Both the position numbers and the translations under genes were made by a program. Below the pieces are notes generated by a model, which worked only from the letters and a program-made list of their open reading frames with translations, was not told where the DNA came from and did not search any database. A stretch of DNA of 64,000 bases from Stappia sp. ES.058. Lineage in GTDB: Bacteria > Pseudomonadota > Alphaproteobacteria > Rhizobiales > Stappiaceae. Numbering within the stretch: position 1 is the first letter of the stretch; the number at the start of each line of letters is the position of its first letter. Positions 26,726-37,400 of this stretch are shown here, piece after piece. The DNA is taken from the NCBI RefSeq assembly GCF_900105595.1, contig NZ_LT629784.1, positions 4,445,001 to 4,509,000 of the forward strand. The letters run 5' to 3'.

Positions 26726-27187
26726 ATGACACAATCAGATGCCGGAGAAAGCTGGGTCAGGGGCACGCATCTGGGCGTCGCGTTGACCGGCGAGGACATT
26801 GTTCTCGACGGCGGGGTCTTTCGAGATTGCCGGTTCAATGCGTGCCGCCTGCACTACGACGGAGGGATGTTGCCTGTTCTGACAGGGTGTCATTTCGACG
26901 ATTGCTCATGGCTGTTTGGCGGGCCCGCCGCCAATACGCTGTCCATTCTGTCGGCGCTGAACCAGGGCGGATTTGATGCCGTCGTCGAGCGCACGGTGGC
27001 CGCGATCCGAAGCGGCGCGATCGGCGTGCCTGCGCCGGCGGAACAGCCGGCCGAGCGGGGCCGCCGCAGGGTGATCGATCTCGGGTTCGGCCAGTTTCCG
27101 GTGCCAAGGGTGCTGCGTCGCTCAAGGCCTCGCCCCATCGACGGCCCGGACAGCGGCGGTCAGGACACTGAAGGACGGGAAGAATGA
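26726..27187 (+). CDS. Hypothetical protein, tail-collar cluster
   Basis: A 153-residue protein I do not recognise. The N-terminal 60 residues have a pentapeptide-like rhythm with spaced Cys (GGVFRDCRFNACRLHYDGG, CHFDDCSWLF), which may be a beta-helix start or metal site; the C-terminal 60 are basic and disordered. Start ATG 26726. It ends in an ATGA overlap with the following 100-residue gene, so the two are coupled. Its neighbours point to the tail-collar protein block, where such small genes recur. Confidence 0.6.
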   Translation: MTQSDAGESWVRGTHLGVALTGEDIVLDGGVFRDCRFNACRLHYDGGMLPVLTGCHFDDCSWLFGGPAANTLSILSALNQGGFDAVVERTVAAIRSGAIGVPAPAEQPAERGRRRVIDLGFGQFPVPRVLRRSRPRPIDGPDSGGQDTEGREE

Positions 27188-27486
27188 CAGGACCAATCGA
27201 TCTCTCGACAGCGACCATGGCGGATTTCGAGGCTTGCAGGGACAAGCCGATCCGGCTTACCTGCGACGGTGAAAGCATGTCGCTTACGATCGCCGAAATC
27301 GCGCCGGTCAGCGGACCGGAGCGGGAAGGCGGGGCGTTTTCCGTCGTGTTCAAGGGGCCGGCGGAGCCGGTTGTCGAACAGGCGATCCACCAGATCGAAA
27401 TCGAGGGCGCCGGCGAGACGGCGCTTTTCATTGTGCCGCTCGGGCCCGACGGCGAGGGCATGCTTTATGAAGCCGTGTTCAACTGA
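27184..27486 (+). CDS. Small protein, DUF6916-like
   Basis: A 100-residue acidic protein starting MTGPIDLSTATMADFEACR and ending LFIVPLGPDGEGMLYEAVFN. It resembles the DUF6916 type of small proteins that accompany tail-collar (MdpB) genes: a central predicted beta-barrel with EGGAFSVVFKGPAEP. It is coupled by ATGA to the 153-residue gene before it and points towards the minus-strand GNAT/propeller/tail-collar genes. Function unknown. Confidence 0.6.
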   Translation: MTGPIDLSTATMADFEACRDKPIRLTCDGESMSLTIAEIAPVSGPEREGGAFSVVFKGPAEPVVEQAIHQIEIEGAGETALFIVPLGPDGEGMLYEAVFN

Positions 27487-27573
27487 GACGAAAAGTCAGG
27501 TGACCTGACTTCCCTGATGCAGTGCACAGTGGCGGCCTTGAGCGCCGGCGCGATGCCATTGCCGCGATGGCGG

Positions 27574-28125
27574 TCATGCAGAAGCGCGGGCGTTCCATCG
27601 CATGAGGTGGTAGACGCCTTTGTCCTCGCGCTTGGTGAAGCCGAGACGCGTGTAGAGGCGCATCGCTGGATTGTTGTGCTCCACGTGGATGCCGACGCCG
27701 AGATTGGCGTGCTTGGCCAGCGCCATCACGTCGCGCAGCATCGCCGTGCCATATCCCTCTCCACGGGATTCCGGCATCAGGGCGATGTCGATGATGCGGA
27801 TCTCCGACGGCCATCGTTCCAGATACAGCCGGCCGATGGCGATGCCGTCGCGTTCCACGACCAGCCAGTCGGCATCCGGGTAATGCTGCATGTAGTGTGT
27901 ATGCTGCGCTTGGAACTGCATTTCGAGAAATGCGGCCTTTTCGGCTTCGCTCCACGGCAGTGGCGCGACTTCCTCGCGCCGGGTCGAGGCATAGAGCGCT
28001 GCGAGGAACGGCAGGTCGCTCTCGCCGATGCGGCGAAAGGAAAGCCCGCGCCGGGTGGCGCGGGCGAGTCTTGGCAGCTCGTTGCCCGCCGCCTTCGGGA
28101 TGGTGGCGGTCGGCGTGTCCGTCAT
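27574..28125 (-). CDS. GNAT family N-acetyltransferase
   Basis: A 183-residue GNAT. The acetyl-CoA loop is in ALMPESRGEGYGTAMLRDVM (R/Q-x-x-G-x-G/A pattern), with the later AMRLYTRLGF. ATG 28125 is preferred. It begins one base before the stop of the propeller gene upstream, so both are in the same transcript as the tail-collar genes. It might acetylate one of the neighbouring surface proteins or a small molecule; there is no direct evidence. Confidence 0.88.
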   Translation of the reverse strand: MTDTPTATIPKAAGNELPRLARATRRGLSFRRIGESDLPFLAALYASTRREEVAPLPWSEAEKAAFLEMQFQAQHTHYMQHYPDADWLVVERDGIAIGRLYLERWPSEIRIIDIALMPESRGEGYGTAMLRDVMALAKHANLGVGIHVEHNNPAMRLYTRLGFTKREDKGVYHLMRWNARASA

Positions 28126-28126
28126 G

Positions 28127-29404
28127 TCAGTCCGTACTGCTCGGTGGGGTAAGGTCGCGCACCACCTGGAAGGGCTTCTGGAAACCGCTTCCCGCAAGTT
28201 GGGTCCATCCCGCTTCCCAGGAGGTTGCCTCCAGTGTTGCCTCGGGAAGACAGGCGATGGTGCCGTCTCCGCTGGATCCCTGGAAATAATACAGGCGACC
28301 GTCGGCGCTGTAGTTCATGTCGGCCTCGCCGAAGCCCGGGGAGGTGCCGATTTTCTGCCAGCCGCGCCATTGCTGGAAGATGGCGTCGATCTGCTGGTTG
28401 GCATGGATCGCCTTGTTCTCGTCCTGTGCGACGAGCACGACGTTCCCGCTCGCATCGAAGGCTGCCGTCAGATTGACCAGTGCCTCGCCGACCATGCCGG
28501 GACGGATCCAGGGCGACCAGGTCATCGCGCCCGGCGGGTACTGGCGGATCTGCACGACGTCGGCGTCCTTGCCGATCATGAAGATGTTGAGCGCGCCCTC
28601 CCGGTCGAGCACCATGGTGGGCGTTCCGGAGCCGGCGCCGCTGGCGTCATTGTCGATCCGCGTCCATCCGGTCCATTTTTCGGGTGTGAGGGTCAGTGTC
28701 TCGGTCTGCTGATTGACGAAGACCTTGCGGCTGTTCGGATCGCTTTCGACCCCGACGAGGAGGATCCGCCCGTCGGAATTCGAGGCAGCGCCGATGGAGG
28801 CCATTTTCTCTGGCCCGAGCTGTTGCCAGTCGCCCCAGACATTGGCGGGCGGTTGCGCCACGGGCACCGTGATGGTGATCGGCTCGCTCGCCCCCGGAGG
28901 CGTGATCTCGATCGTTTCCTCGACGACCCTGTCGGGGTTCTGCTGGATCCACCAGATCTCGCCGGTATTTGCCAGTGCGAACACCGAGATCCGGCCGCTC
29001 GCGTCTCCGATGAGCGCGATCTCGTGGATCTCGGACACGCCGGTGGGCATGCCGAGCGAGACCGGCGCATTCCAGCTCTGGTCCGGCCCGGCGCCGTCGC
29101 CGGCCTCGTCGATGAAATCGATGCCGGAATGGTCGGATTTTTCCGCGGCGAGCGCCACGCGGCCGTCCGCCGTGAGGCCGCTGCCCAGCGTTGCATAGGT
29201 ATCGTCGTTGATCGCGGTCCATCCGTTCGACCACGGACCGTTGGGCGAGACCTGTGCGCGCCACGCCAATTTGTTGCCGATGCTGGAATCGATGCCGATC
29301 ACCATGAGCCGCGACAGCTCGGCGAAGGGCGTCTCGCTGCGCTCGTCGCCGGGCAGGGTGGCGCCATCTTCCAGTTCGATTTCGGTTCTCAGTGCTTCGG
29401 TCAT
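28127..29404 (-). CDS. Predicted beta-propeller lectin-like protein
   Basis: A 425-residue protein with repeated blade-like units of about 45-50 residues: WSNGWTAINDD, WNAPVSLGMPTG, WGDWQQLGPEK, WTGWTRIDND, WSPWIRPGM, WRGWQKIG, WEAGWTQLAG. Each Trp-x-x-Trp-x-x-(I/L) unit is followed by a strand such as GRISVFALANTGEIWWIQQ. This is the pattern of PLL/tachylectin-like seven-bladed carbohydrate-binding propellers. No signal peptide is evident. ATG 29404. It stands between the GNAT and three tail-collar genes, all minus strand. Carbohydrate binding is inferred from the pattern. Confidence 0.7.
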   Translation of the reverse strand: MTEALRTEIELEDGATLPGDERSETPFAELSRLMVIGIDSSIGNKLAWRAQVSPNGPWSNGWTAINDDTYATLGSGLTADGRVALAAEKSDHSGIDFIDEAGDGAGPDQSWNAPVSLGMPTGVSEIHEIALIGDASGRISVFALANTGEIWWIQQNPDRVVEETIEITPPGASEPITITVPVAQPPANVWGDWQQLGPEKMASIGAASNSDGRILLVGVESDPNSRKVFVNQQTETLTLTPEKWTGWTRIDNDASGAGSGTPTMVLDREGALNIFMIGKDADVVQIRQYPPGAMTWSPWIRPGMVGEALVNLTAAFDASGNVVLVAQDENKAIHANQQIDAIFQQWRGWQKIGTSPGFGEADMNYSADGRLYYFQGSSGDGTIACLPEATLEATSWEAGWTQLAGSGFQKPFQVVRDLTPPSSTD

Positions 29405-29447
29405 GGCCGCGCTCCTGTGAGAAAACATCTGAAATGACGTCGCAACC

Positions 29448-29972
29448 TCAGCTGCGCGACGGATAAAGCCCCTGCAAGGCGATGATGAAATTCATCGTCA
29501 GATAGGGCTGCATGTTGTTGTGCGCTTGCGACCCGCCGGCCGACGGCAACATTTGCTCTGCCATTGTGCTGTTGGGCTGGTTCAGGGAATAGGCATTGCC
29601 GCTGTCGGAAAACGCATATGACGTGGTGCTGGTCGGCGTGGTGATATCAGCGGGGTCGGTATTCACGGCGCGAAGCGTGTGATTGTGGTTGGGCATCTGC
29701 GCCTCGGTGAGCGTCACCGTCTCGACGCCACCACGTTGGCCGAGCCGCCGCGAGGTCAGACCGGGACCGCGGCCGGGATGCATCGGCGCCCGCCCTTCCA
29801 GGTTCGGCAGCGCCGTGGTCGAGCGCCCGTCGCCGCCATAGGTGGTGCCGATCAGGGAAAACAGCGCCGTGTTCTGCGAGACGGGGAGCAACTGGCCATT
29901 GCAGAAGGCCCAGCTGCGGGGCGCGAAATTGCCGGCGAAAATGCGAACCTCGGCAATGAACGGTTCGGACAT
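29448..29972 (-). CDS. Tail-collar (MdpB/microcystin-dependent type) protein 1
   Basis: A 174-residue tail-collar protein. Family signature: FAPRSWAFCNGQLLPVSQNT, LFSLIGTTYGGDGRSTTALP, NLEGRAPMHPGRGPG, MPNHNHTL, and the end MNFIIALQGLYPSRS. Members resemble phage tail fibre tip domains, but in bacterial genomes they occur as free-standing genes in tandem. I start at MSEPFIAE (29972). It follows a second copy by 13 bases. Function unknown; the fold is thought to be a trimeric collagen-like or receptor-binding tip. Confidence 0.88.
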   Translation of the reverse strand: MSEPFIAEVRIFAGNFAPRSWAFCNGQLLPVSQNTALFSLIGTTYGGDGRSTTALPNLEGRAPMHPGRGPGLTSRRLGQRGGVETVTLTEAQMPNHNHTLRAVNTDPADITTPTSTTSYAFSDSGNAYSLNQPNSTMAEQMLPSAGGSQAHNNMQPYLTMNFIIALQGLYPSRS

Positions 29973-29985
29973 GGGATTGCCTCCT

Positions 29986-30504
29986 TCAGTGCCGGCTCGG
30001 ATAAATACCGAAGAGCGCGATGATGAAGTGAACACACAGGAACGGCATCAGGTTCGTGTGCGACCGGCTGCCGCCGGTGTGGGTGATCGCGTTGGAGCTC
30101 ATGTTGCTGTTCGCGGTCCCGTCGAAATAGATATCGACCGCTGTCGACGTTGCCGTAACGTTGCCGGCGGGACTGCTCTCCGTTCCGATCGCTGTATCTG
30201 CGCGAGCGGGATGTCCGTGACTCGGTATTTGGTTGACGGTAAGAGTGACCTTTTCCGAGCCAGCCTTGGCGCCGAGCCGGCGTTCCGACAGGCCGGGTCC
30301 GTGCCCGGCGTGGATCGGCAGGCGACCGCGCATGTCCGGCAGGCCGAAGGTCGTGCGGCCGTCGCCGCCATAGATCGTGCCGAGCAGGGAAAACAGCGCG
30401 TCGTTCTGGCTGACCGCGAGCAATTGCCCGTCGCAAAACGCCCAGCCGCGCGGGGCGAAATTGCCCGCGAACATCCGGATTTCACCGACAAAAGGTTCGG
30501 ACAT
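29986..30504 (-). CDS. Tail-collar (MdpB type) protein 2
   Basis: A 172-residue paralogue of the flanking proteins, starting MSEPFVGEIRMF and with GWAFCDGQLLAVSQND, LFSLLGTIYGGDGRTTFGLP, DMRGRLPIHAGHGPG and HFIIALFGIYPSRH. The variable part is the middle 60 residues, which carries an Asn/Thr-rich stretch and GGSRSHTNLMPFLCVHF. The three copies differ mainly in that middle, as in receptor-binding tips. Same strand and operon as its neighbours. Confidence 0.9.
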   Translation of the reverse strand: MSEPFVGEIRMFAGNFAPRGWAFCDGQLLAVSQNDALFSLLGTIYGGDGRTTFGLPDMRGRLPIHAGHGPGLSERRLGAKAGSEKVTLTVNQIPSHGHPARADTAIGTESSPAGNVTATSTAVDIYFDGTANSNMSSNAITHTGGSRSHTNLMPFLCVHFIIALFGIYPSRH

Positions 30505-30558
30505 GCGTGTGGCCCTCCCAAGCCTTTCGAAAAGTCAGTGCGGATTTGTCGGGTTGCG

Positions 30559-31074
30559 TCAGTTGCGCGAGGGGAACAGGCCCTGGATCGCGATGCAGAA
30601 GTTTACCGCGATGTAGGGCTGCATGTTCTCATGCGCTTGACTGCCTCCCACGTTGGTGACCGTGCCCGCGCGCAGCGTCACGCTCGACGCGCTGAAATCC
30701 GCGTAGCCACCCGGGAAACCGGCGAAGATATGTCCCGTCGGTGAAGCTTGCATACCCGAGGCCGAGTCGGCCTGCACGAAGTGATCGTGCTGCGGCAGTT
30801 CGTTGACGGCGAGCGTGTGCGTTTCCTCGCCGCTCTTCTGGCCTTCGGTATGAAACTGTCCGCCATTCGAGCGCCCGACATGGATCGGGGTGCGGCCGCG
30901 CAGGTCGGGAAGGGCGAAACTCGTGCGCCCGTCGCCCCCATAGGTCGTGCCGAGCAGCGAATAGAGCGACTGGTTCTGGTTGATCGGCAGGATTTGCCCG
31001 TCGCAGAATGCCCAGCCGCGCGGGGCGAAATTGAACCCCATCATCCGGATCTCGGCGAGGAATGGTTCAGACAT
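30559..31074 (-). CDS. Tail-collar (MdpB type) protein 3
   Basis: A 171-residue member of the tandem set, starting MSEPFLAEIRMMGFNFAPRG. It shows FCDGQILPINQNQSLYSLLG, TTYGGDGRTSFALPDLRGRT, PIHVGRSNGGQFHTEGQKSG, QHDHFVQAD and the end VNFCIAIQGLFPSRN. It is the first gene of the minus-strand cluster; the next upstream gene is the giant adhesin, 326 bases away. It is likely co-transcribed with copies 2 and 1, the propeller and the GNAT. Confidence 0.9.
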   Translation of the reverse strand: MSEPFLAEIRMMGFNFAPRGWAFCDGQILPINQNQSLYSLLGTTYGGDGRTSFALPDLRGRTPIHVGRSNGGQFHTEGQKSGEETHTLAVNELPQHDHFVQADSASGMQASPTGHIFAGFPGGYADFSASSVTLRAGTVTNVGGSQAHENMQPYIAVNFCIAIQGLFPSRN

Positions 31075-31400
31075 TGGACCCCCGAAATATGCGCATGAGT
31101 GTAAGTGGCATCATTTCAACTGTCGGTATCATGCACGAAAAACTGCTGATTGAAAGAGGCAAATCGAGAATCATGTTATCCGGGTATTTATCTATTTCCT
31201 GGTGTTTTTTTGAATCACGCAATCTTTTGCAGCGCGGCACTGCCGGCTTTCCGGAGATCCGGCGGGAGGCCACGTCACGTGAGGCGCCGGCCGGCGCGCT
31301 CTTGCGAGAAACGCCTGCGTGCCGGCGAAACCTCAAGACGGTTTTACATCGCCATGCAGGCCGCGCATAAGGCAGGCGCAGGGGTGTTCTGGCCCCTCGA
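31075..31400. other. Intergenic region between adhesin and tail-collar operon
   Basis: 326 bases without a convincing gene. It should hold the end of the adhesin transcript and the promoter of the tail-collar genes (both minus strand). It is AT-rich near 31090-31230. A perfect 14-base palindrome GCGCCGGCCGGCGC lies at 31284-31297. No T-run terminator is clear. Confidence 0.5.
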
Positions 31401-34400
31401 TCAGTTCGGGCAGCTTGAGACAAAGGTGACGGATCCGCTCGTCGAAATCACCGCGTCGATCGTGTTGCCGACCGTATTGTTTGCGGTCAGGTGGTTTTCG
31501 ATCGCCACTTCCGTGGCCGCGCCGCCACCACCGTTGTTGATCTGCAGGTTGCCGTTGTTCCGCGCTCTCACGCGGATCCCGTCCACGTAGTTGCCGTTGG
31601 CGGTCACCTCGTTGCCGGAGATCGTGGCGCAGACCGTCGGCGTAGCTCCGGATTGGGCGCCTGAATCGACCTGGATGCCGCGCTCGAACGCGCCGCTGGA
31701 GAGATTGTCGGTGATTATGTTGTTCTGAATCAAAACGCTCAGCTGATGACTGCTCCCGACGCCTACGCCTGCTGTAACGCCGATGCCGTTGCGATCGTGG
31801 TCGTAAATTTTGTTGTTGGTAATCCTGTAGATGGACGACCCGCCCCCGGCGGCATCCACGTCGATCGCCGTGAAGGCCGTACCGCTACCGACGCTTCCGA
31901 TCGATCCGATGGTGTTGTCGGAGATCGTCATGTCGACCGTTCCGGAAAACACGCCGCCGCCATTAACGCTGCCGACGTCGATGGCGTTGTTGAGCGAGCC
32001 GAGCGTCGCCAGGTTGTTGTTCGAGATGGTGATATTGAAGTCGCCGGAACTCTGTGTGTCGGCACGGACGCCGATGCCGCCGTTGCCGGCGATGCCGGAA
32101 TGCTTGGTGAAGGTGTTGGTGTCGATCGTCAGTCCGAAATCGGCGGTGCCGGCCGAAACGAGCTGGATGTGCGCCCCGACGGCCGCGGTGAACGTATTGT
32201 TGTTGATCGATCCGTTCACGCTGCCGCCCTCCGCGACAATCGTGATGCCGTTGTCGCCGATCGCGGCATTCGCGCCATCGCCGGTCGTCACGGTTGCGCC
32301 TGTCATCGTCAGGGTCAGCGTGCCGCTGGTCCCGTCGTTGTCGATATTGATGGAATCTTCGATACCGCCAAGATAAGTGCCACCGGCGATCCCGACGGTT
32401 CCCGTCAGGTTGTTGACATAGAACACGCCTTCGTCCGGACCCTTGTCGTCGCCATGCGCGCCGGTGAAATCGACATTGTTCATCGTCATGCCGTCCACGC
32501 CGAAGCCGCGCAGGCCGAAGTTCGTCGTGTTTTGCACCTGCAGGTTGGCGATGCGCACGTCGGAGACATTTTCCAGATAGATCGCCGCGCCCTGGCCACT
32601 GGCCGTGGGGGTCTCGTCCGCCATGTTCGCGCCGGTGATGTTCTGGATCAGGCCGCCGGAGCCGTCGGTCGAGCCCGTGCCGGTGATCGAGAAGAAGCCG
32701 GTCGAGCCGGTGTTGCGCAGGTTGATCGCGTTCGAAGCGCCATTCGTCGAGACCGACTGGAAGGTGACGCCGTCTGCACCCAGCGTTGTTCCCTCGATTT
32801 GCACGGCCCGGCCGGTCGTGGTGGTGACCGAGTTGGGGTTGCCCGTACCCTGAACGGTCACCGTCCCGCTGCTGCTGGCAAGGAAGCCCGCGCCGCTCGT
32901 CGTGTCGATGTCGAGCCCGCCACCGATGAAATTGATCGCCGTCCCGTTATTGTTTGTCAGACTGACGGCGGTGTTCGTACCCGTGCTGAGCGTCTTCGTG
33001 CCGCCCGAGAAATTGATCGTGCCGTTATTGTTCGCCGTGACCTGGATACCGCCTGCCGCGCCGGTCGCGCTCAGATTGCCCGAGAAGGTTACGGTTCCGG
33101 CGCTGCGCCCGGAAATCTCGATGAGATCATTCGCAGTGGTCTTGGTGACGGTCGCGGCAATCGTCACATTGGCAGAACCACCGTTGATATCCACGGCGAT
33201 GCCGGCCGGATCATTGGTCGCGCCGATCGATCCGCCGCTGATCGTCACGGCACTGTGGGCGTTGGCGATTTCCACGCCATCACCGCCCGTCCCGTCGATG
33301 TCGACGGTGTCGAACGTCACGGCGCCATTTGCGCCGCTGAGAAGGATGCCGGCACCCGCCGCGCCGTCGATCGTCGCGGACGTGAAGTTGAACGTCGACG
33401 TGGAAAAGCCGGAAATCACGATGCCGTTGCCGGCGGTCGACGTGTTGGCCACGCTCACCGCGCCCCCGTTGAAGGCCCCGCCATCGACATCGAACAGCCT
33501 GACGGCGTCGCCCGAGACCGTGCTCGAAGCAGCGAGCGTGTCGAAGGACACGCCGGTGCCGCCGATGGTGACGTCGTTCATCCGCAGGATCTGGCCCGTC
33601 GCCGTGTTGATCTCCTGCGTGCCGCTGCTTGCGACATTCAACGTCAGCGCGCCGCCGCCCGTGGCATTGGCATCGAAGCCGGTGCCCGCACTCGTGTCGA
33701 TGTCCAGCCCGCCGGTGAAGGCGAGGCTGGTGGTGTCGCTCGCCGTCGCCACGACCTCGACGCCACCGCCCGCGGATCCGGCATTGTTGATGGTCGTCGT
33801 GCCGAAGCTGAAGTCGCCGCTGGAATTGACGATCTGCACACCGGAGTCACTGGAGCCGGTGATGTTGAGCGTGCCGATGGTCAGGGCGCTGTTGCCCGCG
33901 CCGCCGACCGCGTCGCCCGCGTCGATGAACACGCCCGATCCGAACCCGTTGGCGCCATTCGCACTCGTCGAACTCACCGAGGAGAAGCTGAGGTTCATCG
34001 TCAGCGGATCGAGGAACAGCGCGCTGCCGTTGGTCGTGTCGACCGTGCCCGAGCCGCCGCCCGTCATGGTGAAGTCGGTGTTCAGTCCGTTCGTCTTGGT
34101 GTCGACCAGGAGGCCGGTGCCATTGCTGTTGTAGATGTTGAGCGTGGCGAAATCGATCGCGCCCGTGGTGTCGGCGAAGCCGACGCCATCGCCCTCGACG
34201 CGCGCGCCGGTCCCCTGGCCCACGTTCAGCGTGCCGGCGGAGACTGTAGCGCCGGCGCCATCGCTGTCGAAGTCCACCTTCTCGAAGAAGATGCCGCCAC
34301 CCGTGCCGTTGCCGATCACGGTGTTGCCGGCGAAGGCGCGCACCTGCACGGAGTTCTGCTCCGTCGAGATGTTCTTGCCTATGATCGAGACGGTCGAAGC

Positions 34401-37400
34401 GCCCGTCGCGGCGCTCTCGAAGGTGGTGTTCGAGATCGAAAGTTGAAGTTTGTTGGCCGATGTGGGCCCCAAATCGTCGACGTCCAGTGCCTGGCCGGTG
34501 GATCGGATGACATTCGTGCCGGTCATGTTGACCGTCAGATCACCGGGGCCAATGCCAGCAATGAAAATACCGGCTCCAGCGACATCGCTCGTGTCGCCGC
34601 TGCCGCCGGACCCCATGGTGATGTCCGTCAGGGTGACCGTGTTGGAAACCCCGTTCGAGTTCACGATATGGATGCCTGCACCGGCCACGTCATTGCCGGT
34701 GCCGGTGTTCGACGAACCGATGATCAGCCCGGACAGCGAGGCATCCGCGTCCTGGAGGAAGACGGCTTCCGCATCGGTGTCATCGACCCGATTGATGCCG
34801 GTCGAGGTGACCGAGAGAGATCCGCCGCCGCTGCCGAGGAAGCTGATTGAGCCGTCCAGGTCGAGATCGGAGAACTCGACGTTGCTCGCCCCGCCCGTCG
34901 TCGCGATGTCGATCGATCGCGCGGAAGAACTGACGTCGATCTGGCTGGAGCGGATGCGGGCCGTCGCACTGGCCGCATAGGACGCGGAGATGCCGTCACC
35001 CGAACCGGTGTTGCGAATGGTGGTGTTCTGGATCGTCGAGGACCCGGAGAGTGTCACGGTGCCGTTCGCGGAATCGGATGTCAGGATGGCGCGGACGTCG
35101 TCGAGAGTGCCGCCGGTCGCCGTCACTTGCGTACTGGAGGCGATGCCGGTGAGCTTCAGACTGGCCGGTGCGCCCGAGCCGCTGAGGCCGAGCGTCGCAA
35201 GGTCCACCGTCTCGCCATTGACCATGGACACCAGCACCTGGTCGTCCGCGAGCGTGAATGTTCCGTCGTCCTGCGCCGCCACGTTGATCACGTCGCGCGT
35301 GTCGTCGTCGTTGTTGTCGACGAGGATGATCGCGTCGGCGCCGGAGGCTTCCGCGCCCGTGATCGTGCCCGGTGTCACGAAGGTGCCGTTGCCCGCGCCC
35401 GTGCTGCCGTTGCTGCCCACGACATAGTAGGACGGTCCGGCGAGGTTCGAGGTGTTGGTGGTGCCGAGCACCGTGCCGAAGGCCACGTCCTCGAGATCGT
35501 ATTCGCCGGTCGAGCCCATGCCCGTCGTCACCACGGCAAAGCCGGTCGTGTCGATGGTGCTTTCCGTGCCCGGATTGGTGCCGTCGCCGTCGCCGTACTG
35601 GAAGCGCACGCCGTTTGCGATATTCGCGTTGGTCAGGTCGATGCCGGTTTGCACGCCCTGGATCGTGCCCGATCCCGTCGTCACGACGTCCTTGGAGTTG
35701 TCGTAACTCGTGAGATCGATACCCGTGGACCCGGTCTGGCTGGTGCCGGTGATATCGAGCGTTGCGAAGGTTGCCTGACCGTCGAAGGTGCCGCCAGAAA
35801 GATTGAGTCCGGTTCCAGCGCCAAGCCCCGTGATATCGACATTCCCGAAAGTCATGTCGCCGTTGGTGCCGGTGGCGCGGATGCCGTTGCCGCCGGTGCC
35901 CATGGCGATGGTCATGTCGCCGGTTGTCAGGGTTCCGGCGTTGCCGATCAGCAGCAGGCCCTCGTCGCTCGTGACCGAGATGTTGACCGTGCCGAAGCTC
36001 ATGTCCGACGACACGTTGGTCAGCGAGAAGGCCGAGCCGGCAGAGCCTGAGACCGTGGTCGTGCCTGTGACGGTGAAGTCGCCGCCCGTGATGGTGTTGA
36101 GGCCGATACCGACGGGGCCGACATTCGTGCCCGTGATCGAGGTGAAATTCACCCCGCCTGCACCGAAGCCGATACTGCCGAAACTTATGGTCTGGGCATT
36201 GTCGACCGCAAGCGAACCGGTTCCGACCGACAGCGTACCGCCGATCTGCACGAGCATGCCGAAGCCGCCATCCGTCACCACATCGATATCGGCGAAATTG
36301 ATGTCCACGTTCTGGCCGTTGTTGTCGATGGCAACGCCGGAGAAACCGAGGGCGGTTGTCAGGCCGAGATCGACGGTGCCGGTAAACGATATCGAATGGG
36401 CGCCCGTTGCACCGGAGGAGGAGATGCCGCCCGTGCCCGGGCCATCGGCGACCACCGTTCCCGCATGGGTGAAGCTTCCGCCCGTGCGGTTGTTGATGCT
36501 TACCGCGGAACCGCTGGTCGTGGTGATCGAGCTGTCGGCATCGAAGGTGAAGACCGCGTCGCCGCCGTCGATCGCCAGCGTGTTGCCGCCGGCGATGTCG
36601 ACATTCGTCGCGGTCACCGTGCCGGACGCATCGGTGAACGAGATGCCGTTTGCCGCACCGGTGATCGAGATGTCGGACAGCGTGGTGGTGCCGGTCGTAT
36701 TGGTGAGCGTGATCGCCGTTCCGGTCGCGCCGGTCGAGGTGATGTTCGTCAGCGTCGAGCCGGCCGCGTTCAGCAGGATGTCGCCGGCGTTCCCGGAGAA
36801 GTCGACGTCGTTGATCGTGGTGTTGGTCGAGGGCGTGATCTCGATGCCGACGGTTGCGAAATTCGACACGTTCGACCGCTCGATCACGCTGCCTGTCGCA
36901 CCGGCGCCGCCGTCGTTGATGCCGCGTGCGGCGGTGCCATTGCCCTCGAAATCGATACCGGAGATGCGGATGCCGTCGCCGCCGAGCGTGACGACGTCAT
37001 TGCCGGCCGAGGTCGTCAGCGTCGCCGCGCCGCCTCCGGTCGGGTCGGCGATGGTCAGCCCGGCGGCGAACAGCTGGATCGTCGGCGGAACGGTCAGGCT
37101 GACTTGCACCGACTGGCTGCCGCCCGCGCCGTCGCCGAAGGAAAGCAGTTGCTGGCTGGCGGCGAGATTGAGCGTGTCGTCGGCGTTTGTACCGGCAGCG
37201 GTGATCGCCGATCCGTTGTCGATCAGCACGATGATGTCGCCGGCGCCTGCGGCCGCCTCGGCGGCGGCCAGCGTCATCGGATTGGTAGCGCTCGAGCCGG
37301 ACCCGTCGCCGCCGCCGGTCGCGCCGTCGGAATCGACGAAATAGATCGTGCCGATGCCGAAACCCGCGCCCGGGCTTCCCGCGAATTCGACGTCCTGGAA

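Noticed and set aside
28028..29437. 469-codon plus-strand frame
   Set aside because: Antisense to the propeller gene; the minus-strand protein has regular WxxW repeats and the plus one has none.
26726..31074. Prophage remnant as explanation for tail-collar genes
   Set aside because: No capsid, terminase, integrase or lysis genes; flanks are chromosomal; tail-collar triplets are known outside phages.
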